Of a stretch of 64,000 nt of DNA, positions 16,793-25,516 are shown piece after piece. The position numbers and the translations under genes are program-made. Every line of letters starts with the position of its first letter. Positions within the stretch are counted from its first letter, which is position 1. Source of the DNA: Persicobacter sp. CCB-QB2 (GTDB lineage Bacteria > Bacteroidota > Bacteroidia > Cytophagales > Cyclobacteriaceae); assembly GCF_001274635.1 (NCBI RefSeq), contig NZ_LBGV01000001.1, positions 2,480,001-2,544,000 of the forward strand. The letters run 5' to 3'. The notes beneath the pieces are model-generated. The model was not told where the DNA came from. It saw only the letters and a program-made list of their open reading frames with translations, and did no database searches.

Positions 16793-17087
16793 GAATGAAG
16801 AATTGTAAAGATTCTGCTTTGTTGGTTTGAATTTGATTTACCAGGGCGCCATTTCTAAAAGCGGCGAAAGTTGGTAAGTTATTCACCTTGGCCAGCTTTC
16901 TGGACTCCGGGAATTTTTCCGCATCTACCATCACGAAAGGGGTACCCTCATGCTCTCCGGCGAACCTTTTAAATTTTGGCTTCATAATGCGGCAGTTACC
17001 ACACCAACCGGCGGAGAATTGAACAAATACGGTATCATTAGTGGAGACTACTTCAGCTAATCTATCTTCTTTTAATTCTTCAAACAT
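16773..17087 (-). CDS. Thioredoxin-family protein, cassette copy 4
   Basis: 104 aa from the Met at 17087. WCGNC motif intact. Two unique changes: Lys67 for Asn and Phe96 for Ser near the C-terminus, making it the most divergent thioredoxin of the array. Confidence 0.88.
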   Translation of the reverse strand: MFEELKEDRLAEVVSTNDTVFVQFSAGWCGNCRIMKPKFKRFAGEHEGTPFVMVDAEKFPESRKLAKVNNLPTFAAFRNGALVNQIQTNKAESLQFFIHEITNN

Positions 17088-17177
17088 GATCTTTCTAATT
17101 AAGGGAATATATAAAAATGGTGAATACACAGGGGAATCTATTGGAGCACCGACTCCCCGGTGGAAAGCTTAGGAGAA

Positions 17178-17816
17178 TTAGTGAGCGGCCAAATATTCTG
17201 CTACGCCATCACGGTTAGCAGACATCGCTTCTTTTCCTTCTTCCCAGTTCGCAGGGCAAACTTCACCATGCTGCTGAACGTGCGCATAAGCATCGATCAT
17301 TCTTAGGAATTCCTGTACGTTACGTCCCAATGGCATGTGGTTGATGCCTTCGTGGAATACAGTACCTTCCTCATCGATCAAATAAGTGGCACGATAAGTC
17401 ACATTATCCCCTACTAATAAGTCCACACCTAACTCTTCGTGGTGTACGGTTTCCTGTGCATCCAAAATTCCCAATACGGAGGAAAGATTACGATTACTAT
17501 CTGCCAGGATATTGTAAGTAACACCTTCGATACCACCCTGATCTTTTGGCATATTCAACCAGGCGAAGTGAACTTCAGCGGTATCTACGGATGCGCCGAT
17601 TACGATCGTATTACGTTTTTCAAACTCCGCTAAAGCTTCCTGAAAAGCATGTAGCTCTGTTGGGCACACAAAGGTGAAATCCTTAGGGTACCAGAACAAC
17701 AACACTTTCTTATTATTCTTTACTGCTTCTTCCAAAACGTTGATCTGAATGGTCTCGCCCATTTCGTTCATAGCGTTAACAGCAATAGAAGGGAATTTTT
17801 TACCAGTGAATGACAT
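17178..17816 (-). CDS. Typical 2-Cys peroxiredoxin, cassette copy 4
   Basis: 212 aa with both catalytic cysteines. Carries Ile71 and a unique Met89 for Thr. It is proximal to oxyR and divergently transcribed from it, which is the usual arrangement, so this unit or its ancestor is probably the original locus (inference). Confidence 0.93.
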   Translation of the reverse strand: MSFTGKKFPSIAVNAMNEMGETIQINVLEEAVKNNKKVLLFWYPKDFTFVCPTELHAFQEALAEFEKRNTIVIGASVDTAEVHFAWLNMPKDQGGIEGVTYNILADSNRNLSSVLGILDAQETVHHEELGVDLLVGDNVTYRATYLIDEEGTVFHEGINHMPLGRNVQEFLRMIDAYAHVQQHGEVCPANWEEGKEAMSANRDGVAEYLAAH

Positions 17817-17854
17817 ATCGTATAATTTTTTATTGTTTCTGATTGATTACATGA

Positions 17855-17922
17855 CAAAAGTAGGGGGGATTTTTGTTAGATGAAAACTGATTAATTCTAT
17901 CTTTGCATTAGATAAAATCTAT
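17855..17922 (-). promoter_or_regulatory. OxyR-type operator and promoter of cassette 4, shared intergenic region with oxyR
   Basis: Operator at 17886-17922; both 15-bp halves match the other units, but the 7-nt spacer differs (TGCAAAG on the minus strand). -7 box TACTTTTG at 17862-17855. Lying between divergent genes, it could also mediate oxyR autoregulation. Confidence 0.8.
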
Positions 17923-18007
17923 CATTAACTTTACCGACTGATTATCAAGAATAAAAGTGAGCGACAGCCGACAATTCCGGCCTGATCTCCCCCCTAAAAT
18001 ATTTTCA

Positions 18008-18946
18008 ATGAACTTTCAACAACTGGAATATATCATTGCCATTGACCAATTGGGCAACTTTGGAAAGGCTGCGGAAAGCTGCCATATTACCCAAGCCACC
18101 TTAAGTGCAATGGTCAAAAAGCTGGAAAACGAATTAAATACGGTATTATTTGATCGAAGCCGGCAGCCGGTACAAACCACCGATAGTGGCAAGGCGATTA
18201 TTAAAGTTGCCAAAAGAATCCTTAAAGACCGCAGAGAGATTGTTGAACTGTGCGATCAGCAATCGGAAGAAGTAAAAGGAAAAATACGACTAGGCATTAT
18301 TCCGACCATTGCCAGCTCTTTGCTACCCGTCATGCTTCCCCACTTTATGAAAGACTTTCCGGAACTGGAACTGGAGATTCATGAGATTACCACGGAAAAC
18401 ATCATCAAGCAATTGCATGAAGAAAAAATTGACATGGGCATTATGGCCACGCCGGTAGAGGGAGCGGTGCTGGAAGAAAACCTACTCTATTATGAAGCGA
18501 TGATGGTTTATGGTATAGAGGGCAACAACAAGCAATATATTTCCCCACAAGAAATGCTCAATCAGAAAATCTGGTTATTAGAGGAGGGAAATTGCTTTCG
18601 CAATCAAACCATCACCCTTTGTGATTTAAAAGAGAAACCTTTGGAATCTGAAAGCCTTCAGTTTGAAGCCACCTCATTTGATACCTTACTCCATTTAACC
18701 GATCAATTTGGCGGCATCACCCTGGTTCCCGAATTATACCATCAACTGATGACTAAAGACCGACAGGTAAAAACCAAACGCTTCGAATCGCCTTTTCCGG
18801 TTAGAGAAGTTAGCATGGTTTACCTGCGTCCTTTTTTGAAAAAGCGCGCAATTGATCTGCTTTCGCAACGCATCAGTGACTTAGTACAGCCGCAATTAAC
18901 CACCTCCAACTTCAAGGCATCCGATATGCAGATCATCGGAATATAA
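18008..18946 (+). CDS. oxyR: OxyR, LysR-family hydrogen-peroxide sensor
   Basis: 312 aa from the Met at 18008 (MNFQQLEYIIAID), chosen because LysR proteins begin directly with this helix; the frame is open back to 17957. The N-terminal winged HTH has GNFGKAAESCHITQATLSAMVKKLE (described in parts). The regulatory domain carries Cys196 and Cys205 in GNCFRNQTIT-LC, the same ten-residue spacing as the redox pair Cys199/Cys208 of E. coli OxyR. Peroxide oxidises these to a disulfide and switches on target promoters. It is divergent from the peroxiredoxin array, where each unit has a matching operator. Confidence 0.93.
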   Translation: MNFQQLEYIIAIDQLGNFGKAAESCHITQATLSAMVKKLENELNTVLFDRSRQPVQTTDSGKAIIKVAKRILKDRREIVELCDQQSEEVKGKIRLGIIPTIASSLLPVMLPHFMKDFPELELEIHEITTENIIKQLHEEKIDMGIMATPVEGAVLEENLLYYEAMMVYGIEGNNKQYISPQEMLNQKIWLLEEGNCFRNQTITLCDLKEKPLESESLQFEATSFDTLLHLTDQFGGITLVPELYHQLMTKDRQVKTKRFESPFPVREVSMVYLRPFLKKRAIDLLSQRISDLVQPQLTTSNFKASDMQIIGI

Positions 18947-18998
18947 ACGACCTCCAACGATAAGTCAATAACAGCTGAGCAGTCCATCAATACTCGAC

Positions 18999-19047
18999 TT
19001 TCCATGGTTTTCTCCAGTACCCCTCTACTGAGGGAAAACCATGGAAA
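18999..19047. repeat. 14-bp perfect inverted repeat downstream of oxyR
   Basis: TTTCCATGGTTTTC (18999-19012) and GAAAACCATGGAAA (19034-19047) around a 21-nt loop. No T run follows on either strand, so it is not a standard terminator, though it lies where the oxyR transcript should end. Confidence 0.6.
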
Positions 19048-19425
19048 CTTCACCGCCTTCCACTATTAGCCCCCATAAATTTATTCTCCAAATAATACAA
19101 ATAAACCCATCTAACAGGTCTTTACCTCCTATGGGTAATCCATCATTAAACATCCGAATGCAACTTTCAAGCTATCGCTAAATTAAAGCGCTCCTTTCGC
19201 AAGAAAACAATGCCTGCGCTGCAATCTTATTTTAAGCCCCTGATCAAAATTGAATTATTCAATTCTTAATTAAAACATGAAAAAGAAAGTAGTGAATAAT
19301 TCAGACTTTTGAATAAAATTGAGCTTAAAATCCTCTAAAAACAGCCATATTTGAGCAAATCAAAAGCCATATCAATATTAGCCAAAGCAAGGTAATTTTT
19401 AGACACTCTTTACGCTCTCAGTAGT

Positions 19426-19641
19426 ATGACTAAAGCATCAGATCAAAAAGACAAGCTTTTTAACAGTCTTAACTCAACACTTTTACTTTCCATTTTGGAA
19501 GAAAATCAAAATCTGCATTATGAAAAACGTAAGCTGATCAAAGAGATTCAATTCCTTAGCCATCAGAATGAACAACTACAAGAATCCATTAAAATAATAC
19601 AAAAAGAAAAGAAGCAAACCACCGGTAGTAACAGTGTCTAA
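19426..19641 (+). CDS. Small coiled-coil protein, hypothetical
   Basis: 71 aa, start ATG at 19426. Residues ~10-63 are predominantly helical and heptad-like (LLLSILEENQNLHYEKRKLIKEIQFLSHQNEQLQESIKIIQ, read in parts), with a charged tail. No signal peptide or known motif. Flanked by non-coding DNA on both sides. May be a genuine small gene; evidence is only its length, composition and start. Confidence 0.4.
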   Translation: MTKASDQKDKLFNSLNSTLLLSILEENQNLHYEKRKLIKEIQFLSHQNEQLQESIKIIQKEKKQTTGSNSV

Positions 19642-20509
19642 AATCGCAATCGGAAAACAATGGCCAATCCATTGATTTAGAAAAACATCTATTATTGTTT
19701 TAATTATAAAGGTGTAGTAGAAGTTCAAAAAAACGACGAATAAGCATATCAGGTGGTAAATTCCCTCCTTTGCTTATACACAATATAAAGCTGGTCTTAA
19801 CGGGCATCCCACCAAGTTGAGCGGTCTTTACTTTAAGGCCCCATACTTTCCTCAATACACTCCACTCCACCACGTCTTTTGTATCGGCTCCACCCTCTGC
19901 GCTCCATATTAACCGTGATTACTTGGCTTAGCATAAATTTTAGAGAGTATTATTACGGCTCATAGCTATGCCCCTCCTTCCAAAGCTTGAAAGACTTTTG
20001 AACGAAGTCCGGAACATTATTTAGTCATTGCAATCTATACCCATTAATCAGAAGTGAATTATATAATTTCACTCAAAACAATCTTTTTGTTAATTATAGT
20101 TTTCAATATTCTAATTTCAAGCCCATTCCTTTACCTGAAAAGGCCGTATTTCCCTAAAAATACGGTTGATTCATCAACAAAGAAAATCAACCCAATACCC
20201 CCTTCCCTCCTTCACTCAGATTAGTTTCACTTGCTTCCCATTTCCAGCTTGAAAATACTCGATGGATATTGTTGATCGAAATGAATACTCAATGATTAAA
20301 AACCACACGAAAAATGTTTTTATCATCTTACGATTTAATGACTATTTCGGAAAGTATAAATTACATTTCGAATATGAACTAAATGCAATTGCCTAACAGA
20401 TAAAACGATTACGAATTGGTAGCACTCCAACAATCATCTTATTTTGCGTATCTTTCCAAGACCGAGGCAATAGTCCTATTTTTTATTCATCTGCTTACGA
20501 TTCATCAAC
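19642..20509. other. Long non-coding gap
   Basis: No gene is supported. A CCGTATTT/AAATACGG hairpin lies at 20144-20165. Nothing else is recognised. Confidence 0.5.
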
Positions 20510-22036
20510 ATGAAAAACTACTTTTTTTTGATCTTATTATGCCTGTGCTTTTCCAGCATGGCGCAGACGCCCGATCAAATTTCCCTTTACCGAACAGACA
20601 CCAAAGACATCTCCGGAAAGAACACCGTTTCTATCACCAGCTATGAAAAGAATGGAGCACACTATGTCTATGCGGGCGGATTTGAGGACATTGATGTATT
20701 CCGGCTTGATGCCCAAGGAAAGCTGACACATATTGAAAAGCAGGAGCAATACAAAAAGAAAGGCCCCGCCCGAGGGATGGTCGCGGATAATATCAAGGGC
20801 ACTGATTTCTTGTTTGTGGCCAATAAATTTGGGGATGCGATTGAGGTGTATAAAATCCTCGACGACGGCGCATTAGAATCGGTATTTATTATTCACGACA
20901 CCGAAGAAACACATATCGGCATCGGCATTACCCTGCAGGTGATTCATATGAAAAATGATGCCTACCTTTTCGCCGGAGGACTAGAAGAGACCCCAGGCTT
21001 GAGCTGTTTTAAAATCCATGCCGATGGCCAACTCAGCCACGTGCAGTCCATGAAAGATACGGAGGAAATCCACACCGATGGTATCATCGGCATGTTCGTG
21101 CATCAAATAAAAGGAAAGACTTATTTGTTCACCGGTGGCTTTCAGGACAATGGCATCAGCGGATTTCGGGTATATGAAAATGGTCATTTCAAACATGTCA
21201 ACAGCATCAGCGACAATACCACCGACCGCTACCTGACCGGTACCTATCCGGTGACTGGTGCCAGCTTCGGGGATCAGCACTACCTGATCGTCGGACACCG
21301 ACACCATCAGTATTATAAAAGAAAAGGCTTTATCAAAAACACTGATTTTGTCTATCATGGAGATGCCGTTTCCATCTTTAAGATCAATAAGAAAGGTGAG
21401 CTTGCCCCTCACAGCGTTTTCAAAGACAATGAAAACACCAAACTCCAAGGACAAACCAAAATTGAATTCGTTTCGGTCAATGAACAGGAAGCCATTATTG
21501 CGGTAGGGACGCGTGATGATGCGGCCATTCAATTATGCCGTTTGGATGCACAAGGGCAGCTCAGCGCCATCAATTATTTGGAGACCGGTTTTCCGGTGTA
21601 TTACGGACTTAATGCATTGGAGATTGACGGCAAGTCCTTTCTCATTGCTGGTTCATTTGATTTCAATACCCGAAAAATCGCCGCCTACCGAATAGGTCCC
21701 GAAACTCCCGAAATGCGAGGTAGTAGCCTCAAGCAAGTGATCCATTTGAAGTTCAAAAAAGAAGCGGATCCCCACCGCATTCAGGAAGCTTTGGCCGAAT
21801 TTTCCCGACAAGAGGAAGTCATCCCGCAGATCAGTGAATTGCAGTGGGGAAAGAATAGCAGTACAGAAGGTTTGGACAAGGGCTTTGAATATTGTTTTAC
21901 CCTTTCTTTTGAGGATGTGCATGCGCGGGAAATCTACCAGTTCCACAAGGTCCATCTCGCTGCAATGCGGAAAATATCCCCTTTATTGGAAGATCAGTTG
22001 GTAATGGATTATTGGGTGCAGGGTAAAATTCAATAA
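20510..22036 (+). CDS. Secreted beta-propeller protein fused to a Dabb (stress-responsive A/B barrel) domain
   Basis: 508 aa. Signal peptide (residues 1-18, cleavage after SMA). Residues ~25-400 form repeated blades with the pattern HYVYAGGFEDIDVFRLDAQGKL / YLFAGGLEE...CFKIHADGQL / YLFTGGFQDNGISGFRVYENG, typical of seven-bladed lactonase/YVTN-like propellers. From ~410 the sequence fits a Dabb domain: LKQVIHLKFKKEADPHRIQEALAEF ... LQWGKNSS ... GFEYCFTLSFED ... HLAAMRKISPLLEDQLVMDYWV. Dabb domains are ferredoxin-like barrels, usually in small stand-alone proteins. The role is unknown; exported location is supported by the signal. It appears monocistronic. Confidence 0.75.
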   Translation: MKNYFFLILLCLCFSSMAQTPDQISLYRTDTKDISGKNTVSITSYEKNGAHYVYAGGFEDIDVFRLDAQGKLTHIEKQEQYKKKGPARGMVADNIKGTDFLFVANKFGDAIEVYKILDDGALESVFIIHDTEETHIGIGITLQVIHMKNDAYLFAGGLEETPGLSCFKIHADGQLSHVQSMKDTEEIHTDGIIGMFVHQIKGKTYLFTGGFQDNGISGFRVYENGHFKHVNSISDNTTDRYLTGTYPVTGASFGDQHYLIVGHRHHQYYKRKGFIKNTDFVYHGDAVSIFKINKKGELAPHSVFKDNENTKLQGQTKIEFVSVNEQEAIIAVGTRDDAAIQLCRLDAQGQLSAINYLETGFPVYYGLNALEIDGKSFLIAGSFDFNTRKIAAYRIGPETPEMRGSSLKQVIHLKFKKEADPHRIQEALAEFSRQEEVIPQISELQWGKNSSTEGLDKGFEYCFTLSFEDVHAREIYQFHKVHLAAMRKISPLLEDQLVMDYWVQGKIQ

Positions 22037-22381
22037 TGCTGATGAGCACTAAAAAACACGGCCTGCATTCTTCATCAATCAGAAGAGGAAGGGCCTGTTT
22101 CCTATTGCTCAACTAAAAACATCTACTTCAATCCGAAATGATTGATCAACCCGTTTGCTTTGCCCAGAATTTTATCTTGTCCTGCCGCAATGGCCTCATG
22201 TTTTTACTTCCCCTTCTACATATACTTGGAATATTACAAAAATAAGCAAAGGCATTGCGCTCAAAAGATCCCTCCACCTTATATTCTGAAAAACAAAAAA
22301 GGGTCCGTCTCAAAAGTAAAACCCAGCCTCGAAGAATCGCATATTTGAAAACGCTCCTGTGGGAGGGTACTTGCATTTTTG
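22037..22381. other. Gap after the propeller gene
   Basis: No gene is recognised; short overlapping frames on both strands look spurious. Confidence 0.45.
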
Positions 22382-22422
22382 AAAAAAAGAGGCTATCTCA
22401 AATTATGAGACAGCCTCTTTTT
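22382..22422. terminator. Bidirectional terminator, ends the Hsp20 genes
   Basis: Stem GAGGCT-TCTCA/TGAGA-AGCCTC with T runs on both strands. On the minus strand it lies just after the stop of the second Hsp20 gene. Confidence 0.8.
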
Positions 22423-22463
22423 CATTTTGTAAATCCCCCTGACAGAAAAAAGGAAGTATCCAA

Positions 22464-22901
22464 TCAGGCGATTTCTACCTTTTCTGCTTTGGACTGCGTC
22501 AAAGACTTAGCACCCACGGCAACCTTTAAAATACCATTTTTAAGCTTGGCCTTCACCTTATCGGAATCTGCATTTTCCGGCAAAGCAAATCGCTGCTGAA
22601 AGGCGGCATAAGAAGCATGATGTACTTGCCACACGCCCTCATTCTTTTGGGAAGCGATGCGCTTCATTGCCTTTACGACTAAATCATTCCCTTCTACCAA
22701 CACCTCAATTTCGTCTCGCTTCAAATCTCCAACAGCCAATTCAATCTTAAATGCTGCCGGCACCAAAGCCTCCCGTACCCGGTTTGTGAATAAGGGAACC
22801 TCACGGTTCAAGGCACTTAGATCAATATCAGAAGTCCAAAAATCACGAACAGATTTTCCCACAACCTTCAGGAAACCTTTTATTTTTTCAAGCCATTTCA
22901 T
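22464..22901 (-). CDS. Divergent small heat-shock protein (Hsp20 fold)
   Basis: 145 aa. N-terminal amphipathic region (MKWLEKIKGFLKVVGKSVRDF) followed by an alpha-crystallin-type domain: AAFKIELAVGDLKRDEIEVLVEGNDLVVKA ... YAAFQQRFALPENADSDKVKAKLKNGILKVAVGAK, with the family GxLxV signature as NGILKVAV. Lacks the usual C-terminal IXI motif except for VEIA. Hsp20 proteins are ATP-independent holdases. It is second in an operon with the canonical Hsp20 (41-nt gap). A strong Shine-Dalgarno AAAGGAGGT (22914-22906) precedes the ATG, unusual for Bacteroidota. Confidence 0.8.
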   Translation of the reverse strand: MKWLEKIKGFLKVVGKSVRDFWTSDIDLSALNREVPLFTNRVREALVPAAFKIELAVGDLKRDEIEVLVEGNDLVVKAMKRIASQKNEGVWQVHHASYAAFQQRFALPENADSDKVKAKLKNGILKVAVGAKSLTQSKAEKVEIA

Positions 22902-22942
22902 GGATACCTCCTTTCTTTAAGGGTACACCCCTCTACTTCATT

Positions 22943-23377
22943 TTACGAAATTTCAATTCGCTTCGCTTCAGGATTTTCGCCTTTATTTTTTTTGGGAAGC
23001 ATTATTTTCAAAATACCATCTACATAATTGGCCTGAACCTCTTCCGCCAACACATTAGGATCTAATCGGAAGGTTCTGGTAAAGGAATGATAAGAATATT
23101 CCTTCCGGTGCACTTTTTCATTTTCCTCCTGCTTTTCTTCCTTTTCGGCGTGAACAGTTAACAGACCATTCTCCAATTTGAGGTTAAAATCCTCCTTGTC
23201 TAATCCCGGAGCAGCAAACTCCAGATGATAGGCCTCATCGGTTTCTTTAATGTTGACATGAGGCATTTGCTGAGTGTTTGCAGGGAAACGCCCAAAGAAA
23301 TCATTTTGGAAGAAATCATCCATCCAATTTCCAAAAATGGATGGGAAAGCGGTTTGATTTGATTTTACAAGTGTCAT
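22943..23377 (-). CDS. Small heat-shock protein, Hsp20/alpha-crystallin family
   Basis: 144 aa. The N-terminal arm (FGNWMDDFFQNDFFGRF) is followed by the alpha-crystallin domain at ~38-130 with PHVNIKETDEAYHLEFAAPGL, EYSYHSFTRTFRLD and DGILKIMLPKK, and a C-terminal RIEIS resembling the IXI tail. It prevents aggregation of unfolded proteins under stress. First gene of a two-gene operon. No heat-shock inverted repeat is recognised upstream. Confidence 0.92.
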   Translation of the reverse strand: MTLVKSNQTAFPSIFGNWMDDFFQNDFFGRFPANTQQMPHVNIKETDEAYHLEFAAPGLDKEDFNLKLENGLLTVHAEKEEKQEENEKVHRKEYSYHSFTRTFRLDPNVLAEEVQANYVDGILKIMLPKKNKGENPEAKRIEIS

Positions 23378-23608
23378 CTTTCCATTGATTTAGGTGAAAC
23401 CATCCATACACTAAAAAATGATCAAATCCCGTTCCGTTTCGGTTTTCAGACGAAATGACTTATAAATCCATCACACCTCCAAAAAACACAGACTATTTGA
23501 CACATTACCAGTAACTTAACATCAAAAACAAGAAAAAACGACATCTTTTATGTGTCAAAATTTCAGCTGATTCGCCTGCCATTTACCCTCTCTTTCTATT
23601 CTTCCTAA

Positions 23609-23810
23609 CCCCGGATTATTCACCAGCCCATAACGACGCTACAATTCAATTCATTACTGGTGATTTCTTCAGTTTTTAATTCCCCAAATTTGGGCAAATT
23701 GCCGTCTCCTCATTCACTTGCCTCCTAAGGAAAAGCTTGGAGCGGGGAACTAATCCTTCATTTTTCCTGCCTGGCAGCTAAACGGGGATTTAAGCAGGAA
23801 TATTCTGGCT
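23609..23810 (-). repeat. MITE-like element, copy H
   Basis: 202 bp. Left terminus CCCCGGATTATTCACC; right terminus GGAATATTCTGGCT. Flanked by TAA on both sides (23606-23608, 23811-23813). One of the cleanest copies. Confidence 0.85.
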
Positions 23811-23840
23811 TAATTTTAAATACCCTATAAAGCCATATAA

Positions 23841-23866
23841 AAAAAACCGACTTATGGTCGGTTTTT
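23841..23866. terminator. Terminator downstream of the DUF805 gene
   Basis: AAAACCGAC/GTCGGTTTT hairpin with A and T runs on both sides; in the right position for the minus-strand gene at 24009. Confidence 0.7.
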
Positions 23867-24008
23867 CTTTTAGATCGAGAATGATGCAGAACATCATCAT
23901 ATAAATTCAAATTACTGGAAACCAAACAGGCTAATGCCAATAAAAGCAACCTAAATCTCGGCTGTAATAGTCAAATTTTCATAAGGATTCCAGCTTTTAT
24001 ACACAGAC

Positions 24009-24386
24009 TTATTCTGCGGAGAAGGCTTCGATCTCATTTCTCAAATTCATTTCCGGATTTTTTGGATCATCTCCATAGTCATTCGGTCCTTTATCCCCCT
24101 CCTTACACAATAGGTATAAGTTATAAAATGGAACAAATATAAATGCACCACTTTTGCCTACATCATGCATTCTACGAAAGCCAACCGCAAAGGTAGGCAC
24201 TAAAACTAATAGCCCGTAAACCAAGCTAAGGCCTGATTCTAGGTTCAAAACCGCCACATCAAAAACATTAAGTAGGATTCTAATGACCATATTAATCAGG
24301 AAAAACATCCAATATTCCTGTCGCCTTGCGCGTCCCTCAAAAACCGCATACTTTTTAAGTACCTCTAAATACCAATTCATCCACAA
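24009..24386 (-). CDS. DUF805 membrane protein
   Basis: 125 aa. Matches the family pattern: an N-terminal MNWYLEVLKKYAVFEGRARRQEYW segment, then membrane helices (FFLINMVIRILLNVF, GLLVLVPTFAVGFRRMHDVGKSG) with the conserved RRMHDVGKSG, and a cytoplasmic tail CKEGDKGPNDYGDDP. Function of DUF805 proteins is unknown. The start may be the second Met (MNWYL, residue 3). It stands alone. Confidence 0.85.
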   Translation of the reverse strand: MWMNWYLEVLKKYAVFEGRARRQEYWMFFLINMVIRILLNVFDVAVLNLESGLSLVYGLLVLVPTFAVGFRRMHDVGKSGAFIFVPFYNLYLLCKEGDKGPNDYGDDPKNPEMNLRNEIEAFSAE

Positions 24387-24604
24387 TAAATTTAAATAAA
24401 AACAAGTTTAAATATAAAAAACAATTTAAATAATACTAGGCCTTCAAGGTGAAATAATTGTACCTTACTCATGGAAAGCCCTCATGCTAATGACAAAAAG
24501 TAATGTGGCTTCAATTTGCCCCCCTGTTTTCACAATGAAAATCGCTATGGATGCATCTGCATTCTAATATTTTTGACTCATTAAAACATTAAACAGAAAT
24601 CAAG

Positions 24605-25219
24605 ATGAAGATTTTAGCAATTGGTAAAAATTACGTTAACAAAGCGGAAGAGAAACAAGCGGTTAAAACAGGTAAGCAGGTCATTTTCTCTAAACCCTCC
24701 TCAAGTTTAGTAAAAGAAAATCAGGATGTTGTATTCCCGGCATTTACGCAAGACTTACGCTATGAAGTGGAGTTGGTCATCAAAATAGGGAAAAGTGGAA
24801 AAGATATTTCTTTAGATGATGCTCCTGCTCATATTGAGGCTTTAGCGGTGGGCATTGACTATACTGCCAAAGACATTCTGGATGATTGCCGTGCGGGAAA
24901 AGGGCCATGGGATTTGGCCAAGGGATTTGATGGTGCAGCCCCGATCTCTTCCTTTAAGCCTATTGCCAATTTCCCGGACTTGAATGATATTAACTTCAGT
25001 CTGAAAATCAATGGAGAGGAAAAGCAAACCGGCAACACCGCGTTGATGATTTACAATATGGCGGAAATTATCGCTTATACTTCTCGTTTTATGACCCTGG
25101 AAGAAGGCGATATCATTTTCACCGGAACTCCGGCCTCTGGCGCCGGACAGATTCACCAAGGCGACCAACTACAAGCCTATGTGGAGGGGGAACTTTGGCT
25201 GGATTTTAAAATGGTATAA
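24605..25219 (+). CDS. Fumarylacetoacetate hydrolase (FAH) family protein
   Basis: 204 aa, the compact single-domain form of the family. Conserved features: KPSSSLV, the metal-binding Glu pair in YEVELVIKIGK, the VGIDYTAKD segment and the catalytic region EEGDIIFTGTPASGAGQIHQGD. Family members hydrolyse or decarboxylate acylpyruvates and similar beta-diketo acids with Mg2+. The specific substrate cannot be told; YcgM-like acylpyruvase activity is likely. Monocistronic with its own terminator. Confidence 0.88.
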   Translation: MKILAIGKNYVNKAEEKQAVKTGKQVIFSKPSSSLVKENQDVVFPAFTQDLRYEVELVIKIGKSGKDISLDDAPAHIEALAVGIDYTAKDILDDCRAGKGPWDLAKGFDGAAPISSFKPIANFPDLNDINFSLKINGEEKQTGNTALMIYNMAEIIAYTSRFMTLEEGDIIFTGTPASGAGQIHQGDQLQAYVEGELWLDFKMV

Positions 25220-25232
25220 ATAATTCCATGAA

Positions 25233-25280
25233 CAGGCTACCCGATCAAGAAGAACAAGGATGAGCGGGTAGCCCGTTTTC
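25233..25280 (+). terminator. Terminator of the FAH gene
   Basis: GGCTACCCG / CGGGTAGCC stem around a ~28-nt loop, followed by CGTTTTC. Confidence 0.6.
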
Positions 25281-25302
25281 CTACAAAAGTCAAAGCACTT
25301 GA

Positions 25303-25516
25303 ACCCAAATGAGGCATACTCAAATCCTTATTTAACTGCAAGTGGCGAAAAATGAAAGAATTTTCCCTATTTCCAGTGTTTTCCAACGAAACAGATGAAT
25401 GAGGAGAAAGCAGGCTTATCCAAATCTGAGTAAATAAAGCCTACAAAAACGACTCAAAAAGCTAAAAATAACCAGATTAAAGAAAACCAATCCCTAAAGC
25501 GGCACTTCATTTGGGT
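25303..25516 (+). repeat. MITE-like element, copy J
   Basis: Left end ACCCAAATGAGGCATACTC, core (GAAAGAATTTTCCCTATTTC, AACAGATGAATGAGGAG), right end TTCATTTGGGT. The right end runs directly into TTA/TAA, the stop codon of the AraC pseudogene. Confidence 0.75.

Larger units (their letters stand above)
10911..17922 (-). repeat. Four-copy tandem array of a peroxiredoxin operon
   Basis: Each unit runs, on the minus strand: OxyR-type operator, -7 box, peroxiredoxin, thioredoxin, 84-aa protein, terminator. Unit spacing is 1736 bp between copies 1-2 and 2-3 (measured at the peroxiredoxin starts) and 1750 bp between copies 3-4. Units 2 and 3 are nearly identical including their intergenic DNA. Units 1 and 4 share variants that 2 and 3 lack (for example the thioredoxin leader and the bases around the peroxiredoxin stop). 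Confidence 0.95.

Noticed and set aside
10911..17922. Peroxiredoxin array as an assembly artefact
   Set aside because: Each unit has unique substitutions and one carries an insertion, so the copies are distinct.
19290..19360. Another MITE copy
   Set aside because: Only short matches (GTGAATAATTCAGAC and GCTTAAAATCCTC) in the wrong order; not enough to claim.
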